This document shows, in pieces, positions 20,676-32,099 of a stretch of DNA of 64,000 nt. Position numbers and translations under genes: made by a program. The stretch is from Bufo bufo (Eukaryota; Chordata; Amphibia; Anura; Bufonidae). The stretch is from assembly GCF_905171765.1 (NCBI RefSeq), contig NC_053392.1:501190556-501254555 (forward strand). Direction: 5' to 3'. The notes beneath the pieces are model-generated. The model made no database searches, had not been told where the DNA came from, and saw nothing but the letters and a program-made list of their open reading frames with translations. The stretch's first letter is position 1. Every line of letters starts with the position of its first letter.

Positions 20676-21050
20676 TTAAAGGGGTTGTCCCACAAAAATA
20701 TTCAACAGTTTTCAAACCAGCAAATGGATCAGATATTTTTTTATTGCATTTAGCATAGCCTCTATGCTAAATTGTATCTATATGGTGCCACCTGCTGTTT
20801 TTTTCCCCCCTTATTTCTTTGTCCTGCTCACTGAGATGGTCGCACATGCTCAGTTTCATCCTTCAACTGCCTCCTGAGCTGTGATAGGGGGAGCATGGAC
20901 ACGCCTCCTTAGTAGCAGTAGCAAAGACACTCCCCTTCAGCTGCAGCAGAAAAGACACTCCTTAGCAGAGTAATGAAAGGGGAGACCTCTGGATCCATGT
21001 GAGGTACAGGGCTGGTTCTAGGTTTGTTAGAAAGAGATTGTAATGTATTA
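20676..21050. repeat. T2-like MITE, left part, split by the Tc1 element
   Basis: TTAAAGGGGTTGTCCCAC at 20676, then AGTTTTCAAACCAGC and GATCCATGTGAGGTACAGGG. It breaks at the TA at 21049-21050, where the Tc1/DD37E element starts. A continuation (TATGATCTACAGG) is seen at 22614. Confidence 0.7.
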
Positions 21051-21268
21051 CACCCTGTACAGAATTATTAGGCAAATGAGTATTTTGACCACATCATCCT
21101 CTTTATGCATGTTGTCTTACTTCAAGCTGTATAGGCTCGAAAGCCTACTACCAATTAAGCATATTAGGTGATGTGCATCTCTGTAATGAGAAGGGGTGTG
21201 GTCTAATGAGATCAACATCCTATATCAGGTGTGCATAATTATTAGGCAACTTCCTTTCCTTTGGCAAA

Positions 21269-22285
21269 ATGGGTCAAAAGAAGGACTTGACAGGCTCAGA
21301 AAACTCCAAAATAGTGAGATATCTTGCAGAGGGATGCAGCACTCTTAAAATTGCAAAGCTTCTGAAGCGTGATCATCGAACAATCAAGCGTTTCATTCAA
21401 AATAGTCAACAGGGTCGCAAGAAGCGTGTGGAAAAACCAAGGCGCAAAATAACTGCCCATGAACTGAGAAAAGTCAAGCGTGCAGCTGCCAAGATGCCAC
21501 TTGCCACCAGTTTGGCCATATTTCAGAGCTGCAACATCACTGGAGTGCCCAAAAGCACAAGGTGTGCAATACTCAGAGACATGGCCAAGGTAAGAAAGGC
21601 TGAAAGACGACCACCACTGAACAAGACACACAAGCTGAAACGTCAAGACTGGGCCAAGAAATATCTCAAGACTGATTTTTCTAAGGTTTTATGGACTGAT
21701 GAAATGAGAGTGAGTCTTGATGGGCCAGATGGATGGGCCCGTGGCTGGATTGGTAAAGGGCAGAGAGCTCCAGTCCGACTCAGACGCCAGCAAGGTGGAG
21801 GTGGAGTACTGGTTTGGGCTGGTATCATCAAAGATGAGCTTGTGGGGCCTTTTCGGGTTGAGGATGGAGTCAAGCTCAACTCCCAGTCCTACTGCCAGTT
21901 TCTGGAAGACACCTTCTTCAAGCAGTGGTACAGGAAGAAGTCTGCATCCTTCAAGAAAAACATGATTTTCATGCAGGACAATGCTCCATCACACGCGTCC
22001 AAGTACTCCACAGCGTGGCTGGCAAGAAAGGGTATAAAAGAAGAAAATCTAATGACATGGCCTCCTTGTTCACCTGATCTGAACCCCATTGAGAACCTGT
22101 GGTCCATCATCAAATGTGAGATTTACAAGGAGGGAAAACAGTACACCTCTCTGAACAGTGTCTGGGAGGCTGTGGTTGCTGCTGCACGCAATGTTGATGG
22201 TGAACAGATCAAAACACTGACAGAATCCATGGATGGCAGGCTTTTGAGTGTCCTTGCAAAGAAAGGTGGCTATATTGGTCACTGA
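21269..22285 (+). CDS. Tc1/mariner transposase, DD37E type, full length
   Basis: 338 residues with no stop or frameshift, the usual length for Tc1-like transposases (about 340). It would bind the terminal repeats and cut and paste the element into TA sites. An N-terminal paired-like helix-turn-helix lies at about 10-45 (EGCSTLKIAKLLKRDHRTIK). A basic linker with possible nuclear import signal follows at 49-60 (GRKKRVEKPRRK), then a second helix-turn-helix at about 75-105. The catalytic triad reads D144 (LWTDEMRV), D237 (FMQDNAPSH) and E275 (NPIENLW), with 37 residues between the last two, hence DD37E. The glycine-rich box QQGGGGVLVWAG is at 174-185. The start is the ATG in GCAAAATGGGTC, the first in frame. 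DD37E Tc1 elements (the TRT group) are reported from anurans, fishes and some protists. An intact frame suggests recent or current activity; expression cannot be judged from sequence. Confidence 0.95.
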   Translation: MGQKKDLTGSENSKIVRYLAEGCSTLKIAKLLKRDHRTIKRFIQNSQQGRKKRVEKPRRKITAHELRKVKRAAAKMPLATSLAIFQSCNITGVPKSTRCAILRDMAKVRKAERRPPLNKTHKLKRQDWAKKYLKTDFSKVLWTDEMRVSLDGPDGWARGWIGKGQRAPVRLRRQQGGGGVLVWAGIIKDELVGPFRVEDGVKLNSQSYCQFLEDTFFKQWYRKKSASFKKNMIFMQDNAPSHASKYSTAWLARKGIKEENLMTWPPCSPDLNPIENLWSIIKCEIYKEGKQYTSLNSVWEAVVAAARNVDGEQIKTLTESMDGRLLSVLAKKGGYIGH

Positions 22286-22363
22286 TTTGTTTTTGTTTTG
22301 TTTTTGAATGTCAGAAATGTATATTTGTGAATGTTGAGATGTTATATTGGTTTCACTGGTAAA

Positions 22364-22369
22364 AATAAA
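22364..22369 (+). promoter_or_regulatory. Polyadenylation signal of the Tc1 transposase
   Basis: AATAAA lies 79 bases after the stop codon, still inside the transposon, and is the only canonical hexamer in the 3' untranslated part. Confidence 0.6.
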
Positions 22370-22615
22370 TAATTGAAATGGGTATATATTTGTTTTTTGT
22401 TAAGTTGCCTAATAATTATGCACAGTAATAGTCACCTGCACACACAGATATCCCCCTAAAATAGCTAAAACTAAAAACAAACTAAAAACTACTTCCAAAA
22501 ATATTCAGCTTTGATATTATTGAGTTTTTTGGGTTCATTGAGAACATGGTTGTTGTTCAATAATAAAATTAATCCTCAAAAATACAACTTGCCTAATAAT
22601 TCTGCACTCCCTGTA

Positions 22616-23515
22616 TATGATCTACAGGATTCACATTTTTGTCACTCACAGGTGACTCATTTACAGAACTGTAGGATTATTGTTGTCTTAATTATTTCCC
22701 TTGCTATGCTCATGTCTGGTTTCCCACACATAGAAGAGTGATAGACACCCTGGCCCTGAGTCTGTTCCAAAAACTGGTGAATGAGTGGTGCGGTACAACA
22801 TCCATTTCTCGCTAGCTTATCACCATGACAACATCTCCTCCAGGCATTTTTGAAAAATTAGAGAAATACGTCAGCGTTCTCTAATACTTCTCTCTTAATG
22901 GTATAGATGCACTTGAAGCTATACATATAAGACTAATTGAATCAGTGAGTTATATTGCTCTTAAATTGAGCTCTTCGCTTAGATGGTGCTCTGCTAGAAA
23001 TATGTCATAGATAAGTTTTTCAAAAATCCTGCTGTAAAAGGAATAACATATAAAAGCATATTAGTAATTAAAGGATTATTCATTGTGCCGTGCACAGCGT
23101 CATTGGGCTCTATACGTGCTAATGAATATACTGAACTAATAGAACTATGAGGACACACTACCTGCAGCATGTAGAAAGTCCTTGGTAAAGGGATATCCAG
23201 CAATCACAAATGATTTAATATCTTTTTTTATAAATAATTTTTTTACATCATTTTTTTCAGTTGGTCTTTATTACAAATTTTCAGCCATTTTTGAGATACA
23301 GGGGTTAAAAATCATTCTGTTTGCAAAGTATCATTTCTAAGTCCCGTCATCTGACGGCTCATGTCAAGCCTTATCTCTGATCTCCTAATCACTAGTTATA
23401 GCATAACTTTTATCAAATTGATAAGAATATGGCTTAAGTGAGTCACTTTACACTAGCTAATATTTGACTGACTTTACAAAAAGATTTTAGCACATCTTAG
23501 GGAGGACCTCCTGAC
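22616..23515. other. T2 remnant then plain sequence
   Basis: The first few dozen bases continue the T2-like element split by Tc1. The remainder shows no recognisable feature. Confidence 0.45.
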
Positions 23516-23880
23516 AGGTCTGTTTTAATAGCTACTAGCATTCCTCATGTAATAACAATTCTTGAGCATCTCTCAGTCTATATAACTCTATGTTGTGCCA
23601 TTCCTCTGTTATTCCTAGAAGTTTATTAATTAATTGTTGGTAGTCTGCAATAGACGTTCAATTGGGTGTTACCAGTTGGGATGGGGGAGGGGGGTGTCCC
23701 TGCACAGTCTGCTACTGGCAGCACTGATTGGATGGTGTCAGACTGTGCAGGGATACACCTATAACTGGTAACACCCAGCTCATCCTTTTTAAGCCACGTT
23801 CTTCTGCACTACATCATGCTAATATAAATGGTAGTCTGCAACAGACGTCCAACTGGGTGTTACCACTTGCACAGGCAATT
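23516..23880. repeat. Dispersed hairpin repeat (copy 1)
   Basis: GGGTGTTACCAGTTGGGA at 23665 pairs with TAACTGGTAACACCCA at 23761, and CTGCACAGTCTG pairs with CAGACTGTGCAGG. The same hairpin occurs at 29440-29552. A second half-unit (GGTAGTCTGCAACAGACG) follows at 23831. Confidence 0.7.
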
Positions 23881-25080
23881 GCATATACTACATATTGGTG
23901 AGCGTTCCTGTCAGGCTGCTCAGCCATGATGACATATCGTAGGCAGGATCACATAATTACCATCTATTATAGAGCAGTACAGGGAGGCACCCTCCCCCCC
24001 TAGGCAGCTCTGCTAGTGGAGGCAACCAGTCCTGCACATATTCTAGGACAGGTTGCTGGTGGCCATTTTAAATCATTCCTGGAAAGCCCCTTTAAGCTGG
24101 AATTCTTGTGCATCTATCTTAGTAAATCTCCCCAGCTCTGTTTATCTTCTGCCAATCTTCTTATTATCGTGTTCCTACAAAAATGATTCCTCCAGGACTA
24201 CACAAGTGTTTAACCAAGATCATCCTTGGTTAACATCATTCAGCTTTAAAGGCAATAGAAGGCCATTTTTCTCTGTATTCCTCTTTTACACAGCAGATTT
24301 GCCGAGAACAGGTGAGCTGGTAAATGAAAGGGTTAAGGCAATTATGCTTTATCTCAGATATGGATTCAAGAGTTTGAAAGAAATTGGTTGGAAATGTCAG
24401 AGAGATTGTGCACTCTGTATAATGGCATGAATAGTGCCAGTGGTCACTATCGCTCGGGCGCACAGCGGCGAGGAGCTGCGCCGAGCATGTAATCTGCACA
24501 GATAGAAGAGTTAGATGGGAGAGGCCGCGCTGCAGAGAACACATTCGTCAAATCACACAGACTGCACAATGTGATATTTTTTGTAAGTATTCCGTTGCTA
24601 TGGAGACTATACAAACACTCCTACACAAAGAGTCGCAGGCTGGTTGGCAATAGTCTTAATGTGGAAAAGCACTTGAAAGCTTTGTAGCATGTCTCTCTTC
24701 AACAGATGAACAGCTTCAGGTGGGGTGAGGGGGAGAAAGCTGTGGGAACAAGCCCCCTAAATACTCAGCCGCAGTGAAATATCACAAGTCACAATCTTAG
24801 GGGAGAAAACAGCAAGGGCGTATCATACAAATCGTGTCAGCTATGTTCACATAGCAGTGCCTTGAATGCTACACAGTGTAACGCCTGCACTGAACGGAGA
24901 CAAAGCTCAGTCTATGTCAATAACTGACACATGACCCTGCTCTACGCTGTGTACAGAAGTAACATGAAGCTCTATAGCAAAGAACTGCATAAATAGCAGT
25001 TTCCTAATAACGCTTATTATTGGAATGACTTGTTTTTATCAGGTTTGCACTCTGCAAATATTTAGTGTTTTCATTCCCTT
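23881..25080. other. No recognised feature
   Basis: Plain sequence with a small CpG-containing patch near 24450-24535. The open frame at 24053-24430 (125 codons) has no recognisable domain. Confidence 0.45.
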
Positions 25081-26060
25081 CATGTATATATACAGCGGAA
25101 GGTATGGCTTTAACTATGGCGCCTGCTCAGGAGCTGAGCAGGCTCTATAGCCGGCCGGTGACTGCAGTTTATATACAGCCGACATCTGCCAGTAGTGTCC
25201 ATGATCGGAGATAACTCCGATTACCGAAATGTAACCCTCAGATGCAGTAGTCAATCGCGACCATGGCATCCAAGAGGTCGTTTACTGGAAGCGGTGAACA
25301 AACAGCTCTCCCATGACAAAATCGATGGAGCTGTTCAGTCCCTGTGGCAGCTATGGTATAAGCCATCTAGCATGTTTAAGTCCCCTGAAGGGGGCTAAAA
25401 ATAAAGATAAAAAAGGGAAAAAAATTTAAAGCATAAAATAACCCCAATAGAACTAAGATTTTTAATCATCCCTTTTTACAAATGAAAACAATATAAAGAT
25501 CATTGGTATCCCGCATGCGAAGATGCCTAAAACTATCAAAATATAAAAGTATCCCATATGCTGAATGGAAAAAAGTCATAAAGCCCGAATTTCTGTTTCT
25601 TGGTCGCTTTGTCATACATACCCAAAATGCTATCAGCAAAAACTACAGCTCACCCTGCAAAACCAGAGTCCTTACACAGATCCGCAGACAGGAATATAAA
25701 ATATGGATGTCAGAATATTGTGATGTAAATTTTGTTTCATTTTCTAAAATTTCTTGTTAAAAACATTAAAATATAATAAAATTATACAAATTTGGTATCA
25801 CTGTAATTGTAGTGACCTGCAGAATAAAGATAACAACATTTTTATCACCCAATGACTGTCATAAAACTATAAACCCTCTAAAACTATGGTGGTATTGTGT
25901 TTTTTTTTTGTTTTTTTTCAATTCCACTCCGTTTAAAAAAAAATTCTAGCTTTCCAATACAGTATATAGAATATTAAACGGTATCACTGAAAGGTCCAAC
26001 TTGTCCCGCAAATAATAATAAGCCCTCATAAGGCTAAGTGAAAGGAAAAACATAAAAGTT
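25081..26060. repeat. Unclassified dispersed repeat (copy 1)
   Basis: ATTTGGTATCACTGTAATTG at 25789 is the complement of GATTACGGCGATACCAAAT at 40602, so a related copy lies in opposite orientation at 40592-41081. Hairpins such as GCGCCTGCTCAGGAGCTGAGCAGGC near 25120 and GATCGGAGATAACTCCGAT near 25203 are visible. Family unknown. Confidence 0.5.
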
Positions 26061-26740
26061 GAATATAATTAAAAACAAAAAACATAGTCATAGACAACCT
26101 GCTCTCAACTTTTTTTTTTTATGTATCGGACATCACTACATCTGCACTATATTTGACTAAGCACAAAAAAATGACCCACTAACCCCAACGTTTAGATCGT
26201 ATGGGTTATTAATTCACAGGACATGGTCGAGGGGTGCAGAAGATGTAAGTGTACAGATGCTTCTGACCTATGAGCATCCATTGTGTTTTATATACTGGAA
26301 GGACAGTAGAAGGAATGCACAGAGGTCTTCTGTCAAAACGCCTGTGGATGACTAGAGAAGGAGGCACCTCCTGCTCCACAGATGTTTCATACTCAGGAGG
26401 ACATCAGTCCAAGGTATTATGAAGAATATCTCGGGATTATGGCAGGCAGACAGAAAGTCCCACTTGAGCAGCTATAGGAAATTCCCTCCCTACTTTACAT
26501 GTACACACAAGCTAACTGAGAGAGACGGGAGTCTGGTGAAGTATGTGAGCTATCCAGTGGGGAATTCAGGAGCTGCTATGCTGCCAATAAAACGAACTAA
26601 ACAGAAACATGTTATCCAAGTGTAATGAGTCCCAGGAAACCCTGTGGCAGAACACACGAAGAAAACACCACAGCCGAACAATGACATCCGTCTATAGGGT
26701 GGAAGGACACAAATACACACAGATCCACCCTTGGTTTTAC
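26061..26740. other. No recognised feature
   Basis: Plain sequence with two short open frames (26419-26625; minus 26550-26885) that lack recognisable motifs. Confidence 0.45.
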
Positions 26741-26744
26741 AATA

Positions 26745-27056
26745 AAGTTGGCCATACACCTTAGATGTGTATTTACTGAACCTGCTTATCGGGGGGGCTC
26801 CTGACCCTCCCCTGTATGGTGGTCTCCTGACTCTGCCCTGATGACTGATGTTGGTAGAGATAAGGATTGGACACAATGGATTCAAAAGAATGATCTTTTC
26901 AGTATTGAGGAGATAAGCTGTTGCCTAAGGAGTCTGGAAGTGCCTATTTCCCCTCTACCTGACCTCCTAGAAATATGCTAGCTTGGCCAAGCTGAGAATG
27001 CATGTGTATGGGAAGATGAGGAAAAGACAGCTATCTAATGTGTGTGACCAGCTTTA
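26745..27056. repeat. Dispersed MITE-like repeat
   Basis: TTGGCCATACACCTTAGATG at 26749 faces CTAATGTGTGTGACCAGCTTT near 27033, an imperfect terminal inverted pair. Related starts appear at 50406 (GGCCATACACATTAG), and a GATAAGCT block at 26911 recurs near 41485. Confidence 0.5.
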
Positions 27057-27739
27057 AAATTGATGAACAGAGTAAATGTCCTGAGGTATAGACAGAGACT
27101 ATAAACCAGCAAGGCCAGCTTAGTACGGAGGCTTCCCTATGAATATTGTACACTGATCTCTTATGACTCGTTATATACTGCAGCAGAACTTCAGGTCAAT
27201 TGAAGGCAGTTGTGCTTTGTGGATTTACAGCCCCTTAGGTCACACAGCCTCACGCATCAAAACCTTGATCAAATCCGAAAGACAAAAGCATGAAAGACAG
27301 CCTCAGTCTTCTGGGCCTCTAGATCAAAGCACAATTTTGGGATAAAAAACAAACATAGAAGCATGTAAATGCCTCATGTGAACCAGTCCTTATACATAAA
27401 CAATGCTTAGGGGTCGTTCAGAATTGGAATAAAGGGCCTGCTTTTTGCAGAACCAACACTACTCTCTGGAATTGCAACTCAGGTCTACACCCTCAGTATG
27501 ACTGAGCTACAATATCTGACATAACCCTTTTAGGTAATCTTGAAAACCCCTTTTCAGTGTACTTTAAATTCCTTACTATTTGGCCATTTGCTATCAGTGA
27601 ATGGGAACAATTTAGTTTACATCCTGAAAGCCCAGAAAGACTTAAAGGGGCTTTCAATTTATTCAAAGATGCTTCAGTTAACCTCGGGTCGCATAATCTT
27701 TTCAAAATTATACCAATGACCAATTTTGTAGATTATATA
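27057..27739. other. No recognised feature
   Basis: Plain sequence. Short open frames on both strands show no domain. Confidence 0.45.
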
Positions 27740-27935
27740 CTGTATTTTCCGCTTCATAAGACAATCTTTCCCCCAAAAGTTGGGGAAAATGGCAGTGCGT
27801 CTTATAAAGTGAATACTAGTGAGCACTTCCATTATGAGGTCTGTTCTGAGGTCCGATTAATTTCTTTTTTCTTTTTTTCCTCTTCTAAAACCTAGGTGCA
27901 TCTTATGATCAGGTGTGTCTTATAAAGTGAAAAAG
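27740..27935. mobile_element. TA-type MITE with ATAAGAC terminus
   Basis: CTGTATTTTCCGCTTCATAA followed by GAC begins next to TA at 27738-27739. GTGTGTCTTATAAAGTG near 27912 is the degraded other end. The architecture is the same as in the elements at 9134 and 37419 (TTCC then ATAAGAC). Confidence 0.6.
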
Positions 27936-28227
27936 AGGACCTCCGTATTACATCCCTAAACTGTGGGTTGTCTGTTGCGTGGTGCAGCTCCTCCACAGTT
28001 CCCTGCACTCTCTCCACTGTGGTAAATCCTTCAACTGTGCATGCACTGTCCTTTAGATTATCAGCTGCAGAGGAATATGAATGAGCATGCGCCTGCGCAG
28101 AGGCTGCTGTAAGTACCCACATCTTCCAGTATTGCTGTTGGTGGATATTTTCTGTGGTAACCCAATTTATAAAAAAAAAAAAAGACATGCAGTCCACAAA
28201 ATTGAAATATATGGCAAAAAAAAAACT
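27936..28227. other. No recognised feature
   Basis: Short plain stretch between two MITEs, with a block around 27960-28100 that contains several CTGTG/CACAG repeats of no clear pattern. Confidence 0.4.
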
Positions 28228-28633
28228 TTAAAGGGGTTATCTGAAAATTTGATATTGATCCAGGAATTTGATATTGATGACCTATCCTCAGGACTGGAGC
28301 CCCGATCAGCTCTTTAAAGAGACCGCGGTGCTCTGTGAGCGCTTATTCCTCCTTCTAAGCCAGTGAAGCCACAGTACATTGGTCCCGTGGCCTAGGTGCA
28401 GCTCAGTCTCAATCAAATGAATGAGCCTGAGCTGCAATACCAAGCGCAACCGCTATACAATGGACGGCGCTGTGCTTGGTAAGCTGTGTAAAGGCCAGAG
28501 CTCTGGGGAGTGCAGCAGCCTCCTCAAACAGCTAATCGTGGGGGTCCCAGGAGTTGGACCCCCGCTGATCTGATATTGATGACATATCCTGAGGTTAGGT
28601 CATCAATATAAAATTCCTGGATAACCTCTTTAA
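28228..28633. mobile_element. T2-like palindromic MITE, complete
   Basis: TTAAAGGGGTTATC starts at 28228 and GGATAACCTCTTTAA ends at 28633, giving TTAA at each end. GATATTGATGACCTATCCTC near 28268 faces its complement near 28570-28605. The centre carries CCCATTCAAGT-like blocks. A repeat of GAATTTGATATTGAT near the left end is a local duplication. Confidence 0.85.
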
Positions 28634-29290
28634 TATTTTCCGCCACTTGTTACAATTTCATACAGACTACCAGACTATAGCAGCTACCGAATATATAAAT
28701 ACATATAAAGTAGCTACTTGGTAAAATGTCAAACCAATCTTTCGTCAAATATGTATTACACGGAATGTAAGATTCACCCTACCAAGGTACCTTTAAATAA
28801 CACAGTTTAGGAAGAAGTGACTGTCGCAAACCATAAGTGTGCAATTCCTCTAATATACAATAGTAAAGCACAAAATAGTGACATTTCAAGAAATGTCACA
28901 TGAGGAAAGCTATACCGTTACCTTGAAAACAAAATACCGTACCTTTTTGACAAGGGCCTTTTTAATGGCCACAGGTATAAATTTCACCTTGCACAGAGCT
29001 CTGTGATATACCTTACTCTTATCTATGATGGGATGAAAGGCTCATTAAAACCATTTTGACACGTGCTGCGTGAGATGTTCTGAAAACGCAGAAATATCTA
29101 CATTTTAATAAGGGAACAGCGCATGTATAATTCATCTGGGTACCTCGTCTCGTACCGGTATACCTCTGCTCTCTAAACTAATTAGAATAATTAAATAGGA
29201 AATGATGATCGTTATTTACATACTCTCTTGATACACAAAACATCGAATATTCAGTGACGTTCACATCATAAAAATGCAGATTTTATCACT
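28634..29290. other. No recognised feature
   Basis: A/T-rich sequence that looks single-copy. No open frame worth noting. Confidence 0.45.
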
Positions 29291-29600
29291 TTAAAGGGCC
29301 CTGGTAGCTGGGTTATTGATAGGTTCTTATGCAACTACTTGCATTACCCATTCTGTGGCCTCTATTCTTATGACTCTGTGATGTGCCATTCCTATATTAT
29401 TCCTGCTAGAAGTCATGAATGAATTGCTAGCAGTTTGCACTGAAGGTGTTACCAGTTGGGAGTGTGTCTGTGCATAGTTTGACACTGGCAGCATTGATTG
29501 GATAGTGTCAGACTGTCAGACACACCCACAACTGGTAACACCCATGAGGAACTTCATTGAAAATCCCTCATTCACTTTTGGAGGCCCCATTCTAGAGATA
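29291..29600. repeat. TTAA-type MITE with hairpin (copy 2)
   Basis: TTAAAGGGCCCTGGTAGC starts at 29291. GGTGTTACCAGTTGGGAG at 29446 pairs with CAACTGGTAACACCC at 29537, the same hairpin as at 23665-23776. The right end is not defined. Confidence 0.6.
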
Positions 29601-29978
29601 GATGTGGGTCCCAGATGTGGGACCCGCACCTATTGGTGGCATATCGTAACAATATGCCACTAATGTGTGAGATGGGCCAACCCCTGTGATGGGGGTGTAT
29701 TGAGGCTTAGTGCCTAGGGCAGAATGATCTCTAAATATGGCCCTGAAGACTGGTATGTCGAATGACGGTCTTTAGTAAATGACCCCCGCTGTATGAAGAT
29801 GTAATTTAAGTATATACCTCAAGAGATGGCCCACTTCACTGTCTACAATATGAAGTCCTCCCAAACAGCCTATATATATCTGACACTCAACTGTGCAAAA
29901 GTCCAGACTCACGGCAAGACAAATACTCAGCAATGAATACTTTGTGACTATCCCAAATATTACCATTGTGTTTCATTA

Positions 29979-30221
29979 GTGTGCATTCACACGACCGCAA
30001 AACGTGGATCTGCAGAAAATACTGATGACATCCATGTTGCATCAATTTTTTTAACGGACCCATTGTAGCAATCCTTATTCTTGCCTGCAAAACGGACAAG
30101 AATAGGACGGACATGTCCAGACATATGGATGCGGACATGGGGCCCCATAGAAATGAATGGGTCCGCATCCGATACGCAAAAAAATTATGCGGACCAAAAA
30201 TACGGGCGTGTGAATGGGGCC
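29979..30221. mobile_element. Harbinger-like foldback MITE
   Basis: TTA at 29976-29978 and 30222-30224. Ends GTGTGCATTCACACGACCGC and GGGCGTGTGAATGGGGCC are imperfect complements. The interior has ACGGACAAGAATAGGACGG and a TGGGTCCGCATCCG block shared with 41556 and 48685. Confidence 0.8.
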
Positions 30222-30224
30222 TTA

Positions 30225-30837
30225 AATGGTGTGACAGTGTATACGTTTATTTTATGATCTACTTGTAAATTATACTTACATTCAAACATTATAAGGCTAT
30301 ATCATCGCCATTTGACTATGTGCATAAGAAAGTATCTATTTCCTAAATGAAAGCTTTTCTTTTAGATTTTTCTTCTACAGATGGTTATTTCCAATGAAAA
30401 GGACAAAAAAGAGTCCCAACAGGAGACAAAATGATTATATCTTTTCCAAATTTCAAATGGCATCAAACTAAGTTCTATTATTCTCCAGATCATACCGTAA
30501 CTACGCCTGCCTTTATTAGGTTAATTAATACAATTAGTGGGTATGCTCTGCAGGCTCATCGTCGGGTCGGGAGAATACAATAAATAATCAATAGAGACTA
30601 AACACAGCAGCTAGAAATGAATCAGCCACCATATTCCTGGCTCTAATCAGCTGCCTGTAACAGACCTATTTCTCAATGTTTTTGCACAATAATTAGTTTA
30701 TGTTTGCAGTCTAGCGTAGCATACACTGGAATGACAGCTCAAGGGCACTCAACATACAAAACAACAGCAAGTGCTCTATAATGCTATAGTATAGAAAAAC
30801 ACTGTGCATTTTTACAACCTGAAAGGAAATTGAGATA
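30225..30837. other. No recognised feature
   Basis: Plain A/T-rich sequence between a MITE and the TA/GT microsatellite. Nothing recognisable. Confidence 0.45.
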
Positions 30838-30848
30838 TATATATATAC

Positions 30849-30898
<50 letters not shown>
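30838..30898. repeat. Compound (TA)n(GT)n(TA)n microsatellite
   Basis: TA repeats flank about 14 GT units. The right TA run supplied the target (TATATATA) for the hAT-type element that follows. The same eight bases recur at 36253-36260. Confidence 0.95.
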
Positions 30899-31254
30899 CA
30901 GGAACGCACCGCCAATTAGGCGAGGTGAGGCGATCGCCTCAGGCGGCGTGGCCCTGATGACAAGAGGGGGATGGCGGCAGGGCACAGGGAGATGAGGGCT
31001 TCCATTGTGGAAGCGCTCATCTCCATAGTCATCTGTATTGCTGTCCTCAGGATGGCTGTGCTGTGGGGCAGGGGAGAGATGTCTCCCTTCCCCATTCCTC
31101 TGACAGGCTGCAGGAACTATCAGAGGCCGGTGCAGACGTCATCGTGCCGCCTGAGCTGGGACACAGGCCGGAAGAGGTCTGCATCACATCGCTGCCAGCC
31201 TGATGGAGGTAAGAATGTGAGTTTATTTCTTTTTATATGGTACAATATAGGAGA

Positions 31255-31610
31255 GGAGCGCTGTGGGGGCACTTCTTACTAGCACATGATTGGGGGGGGG
31301 GCACTTCTTACTGGCACATGATTGGGGGCATCTATGGGGGCACTTCTTACTGGCACATTATTGGGGGGAACTATGGGGGCACTTTTTACTCGCGGCACTA
31401 TAAGGGGACTTCTTAATGGCACATTATTGGGGGACACTATGGGGGCATCTACTGACGCCACAAAGAAGGGGTATTTTATATGGGGGCACTATGGGGGAAG
31501 AGGGGAGAGAAACACTATGGGGGCATCTACTGAGGCCACAAAGAAGAGGTATTTTATATGGGGGCTCTGTATAGACGCATTTTATACTGGGACACATTAT
31601 GGTGGGTACC
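31255..31610. repeat. Minisatellite, GGGGCACTTCTTACTGGCAC units
   Basis: Units of roughly 35-45 bp with GGGGGCACTTCTTACTGGCA and, later, CACTATGGGGGCATCTACTG. About eight imperfect units. Open frames on both strands are repeat artefacts. Confidence 0.85.
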
Positions 31611-31612
31611 AG

Positions 31613-31695
31613 GGATGAGCGAATCAACTTTGGATGAAACATCATAGGAGCCAATACATTCTAATACTGTACGGAGCGCTTGCTCCATACAGTAT
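31613..31695. repeat. Short unclassified repeat start
   Basis: The sequence CAGGGATGAGCGAATCAACT resembles the start of dispersed hAT-like repeats, and an inverted pair ACTGTACGGAGCG / GCTCCATACAGT lies just before the TTAA element. Confidence 0.35.
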
Positions 31696-32099
31696 TTAAC
31701 CACCTCCGGACCGCCTAACGCAGGATCGCGTTCCGGAGGTGGCAGCGCTGCGCACAGTCACGCATATACGCGTCATCTCGCGAGACGCGAGATTTCCTGT
31801 GAACGCGCGCACACAGGCGCGCGCGCTCACAGGAACGGAAGGTAAGAGAGTTGATCTCCAGCCTGCCAGCGGCGATCGTTCGCTGGCAGGCTGGAGATGT
31901 GTTTTTTTTAACCCCTAACAGGTATATTAGACGCTGTTTTGATAACAGCGTCTAATATACCTGCTACCTGGTCCTCTGGTGGTCCCCTTTGTTTGGATCG
32001 ACCACCAGAGGACACAGGTAGCTCAGTAAAGTAGCACCAAGCACCACTACACTACACTACACCCCCCCCCCCGTCACTTATTAACCCCTTATTAGCCCC

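Larger units (their letters stand above)
21051..22613 (+). mobile_element. Tc1-like transposon (DD37E group), apparently complete
   Basis: About 1.56 kb between TA duplications (21049-21050 and 22614-22615). The outer repeats share AGAATTATTAGGCAA (21061 left; complement at 22590-22604 right). A second, inner inverted pair, GCATAATTATTAGGCAAC (21233-21250) and its complement GTTGCCTAATAATTATGC (22404-22421), gives the double-repeat arrangement (IR/DR-like) known from Sleeping Beauty and related elements. It carries one uninterrupted transposase frame and a downstream AATAAA at 22364. The outermost bases differ between ends (CACCCTGTA against CAGGGAGTG), the only visible damage. Confidence 0.9.

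Noticed and set aside
21296..22282. Minus-strand frames opposite the transposase (21296-21646, 21643-21879, 21889-22113, 22070-22282)
   Set aside because: Shadows of the real transposase frame. No independent motif.
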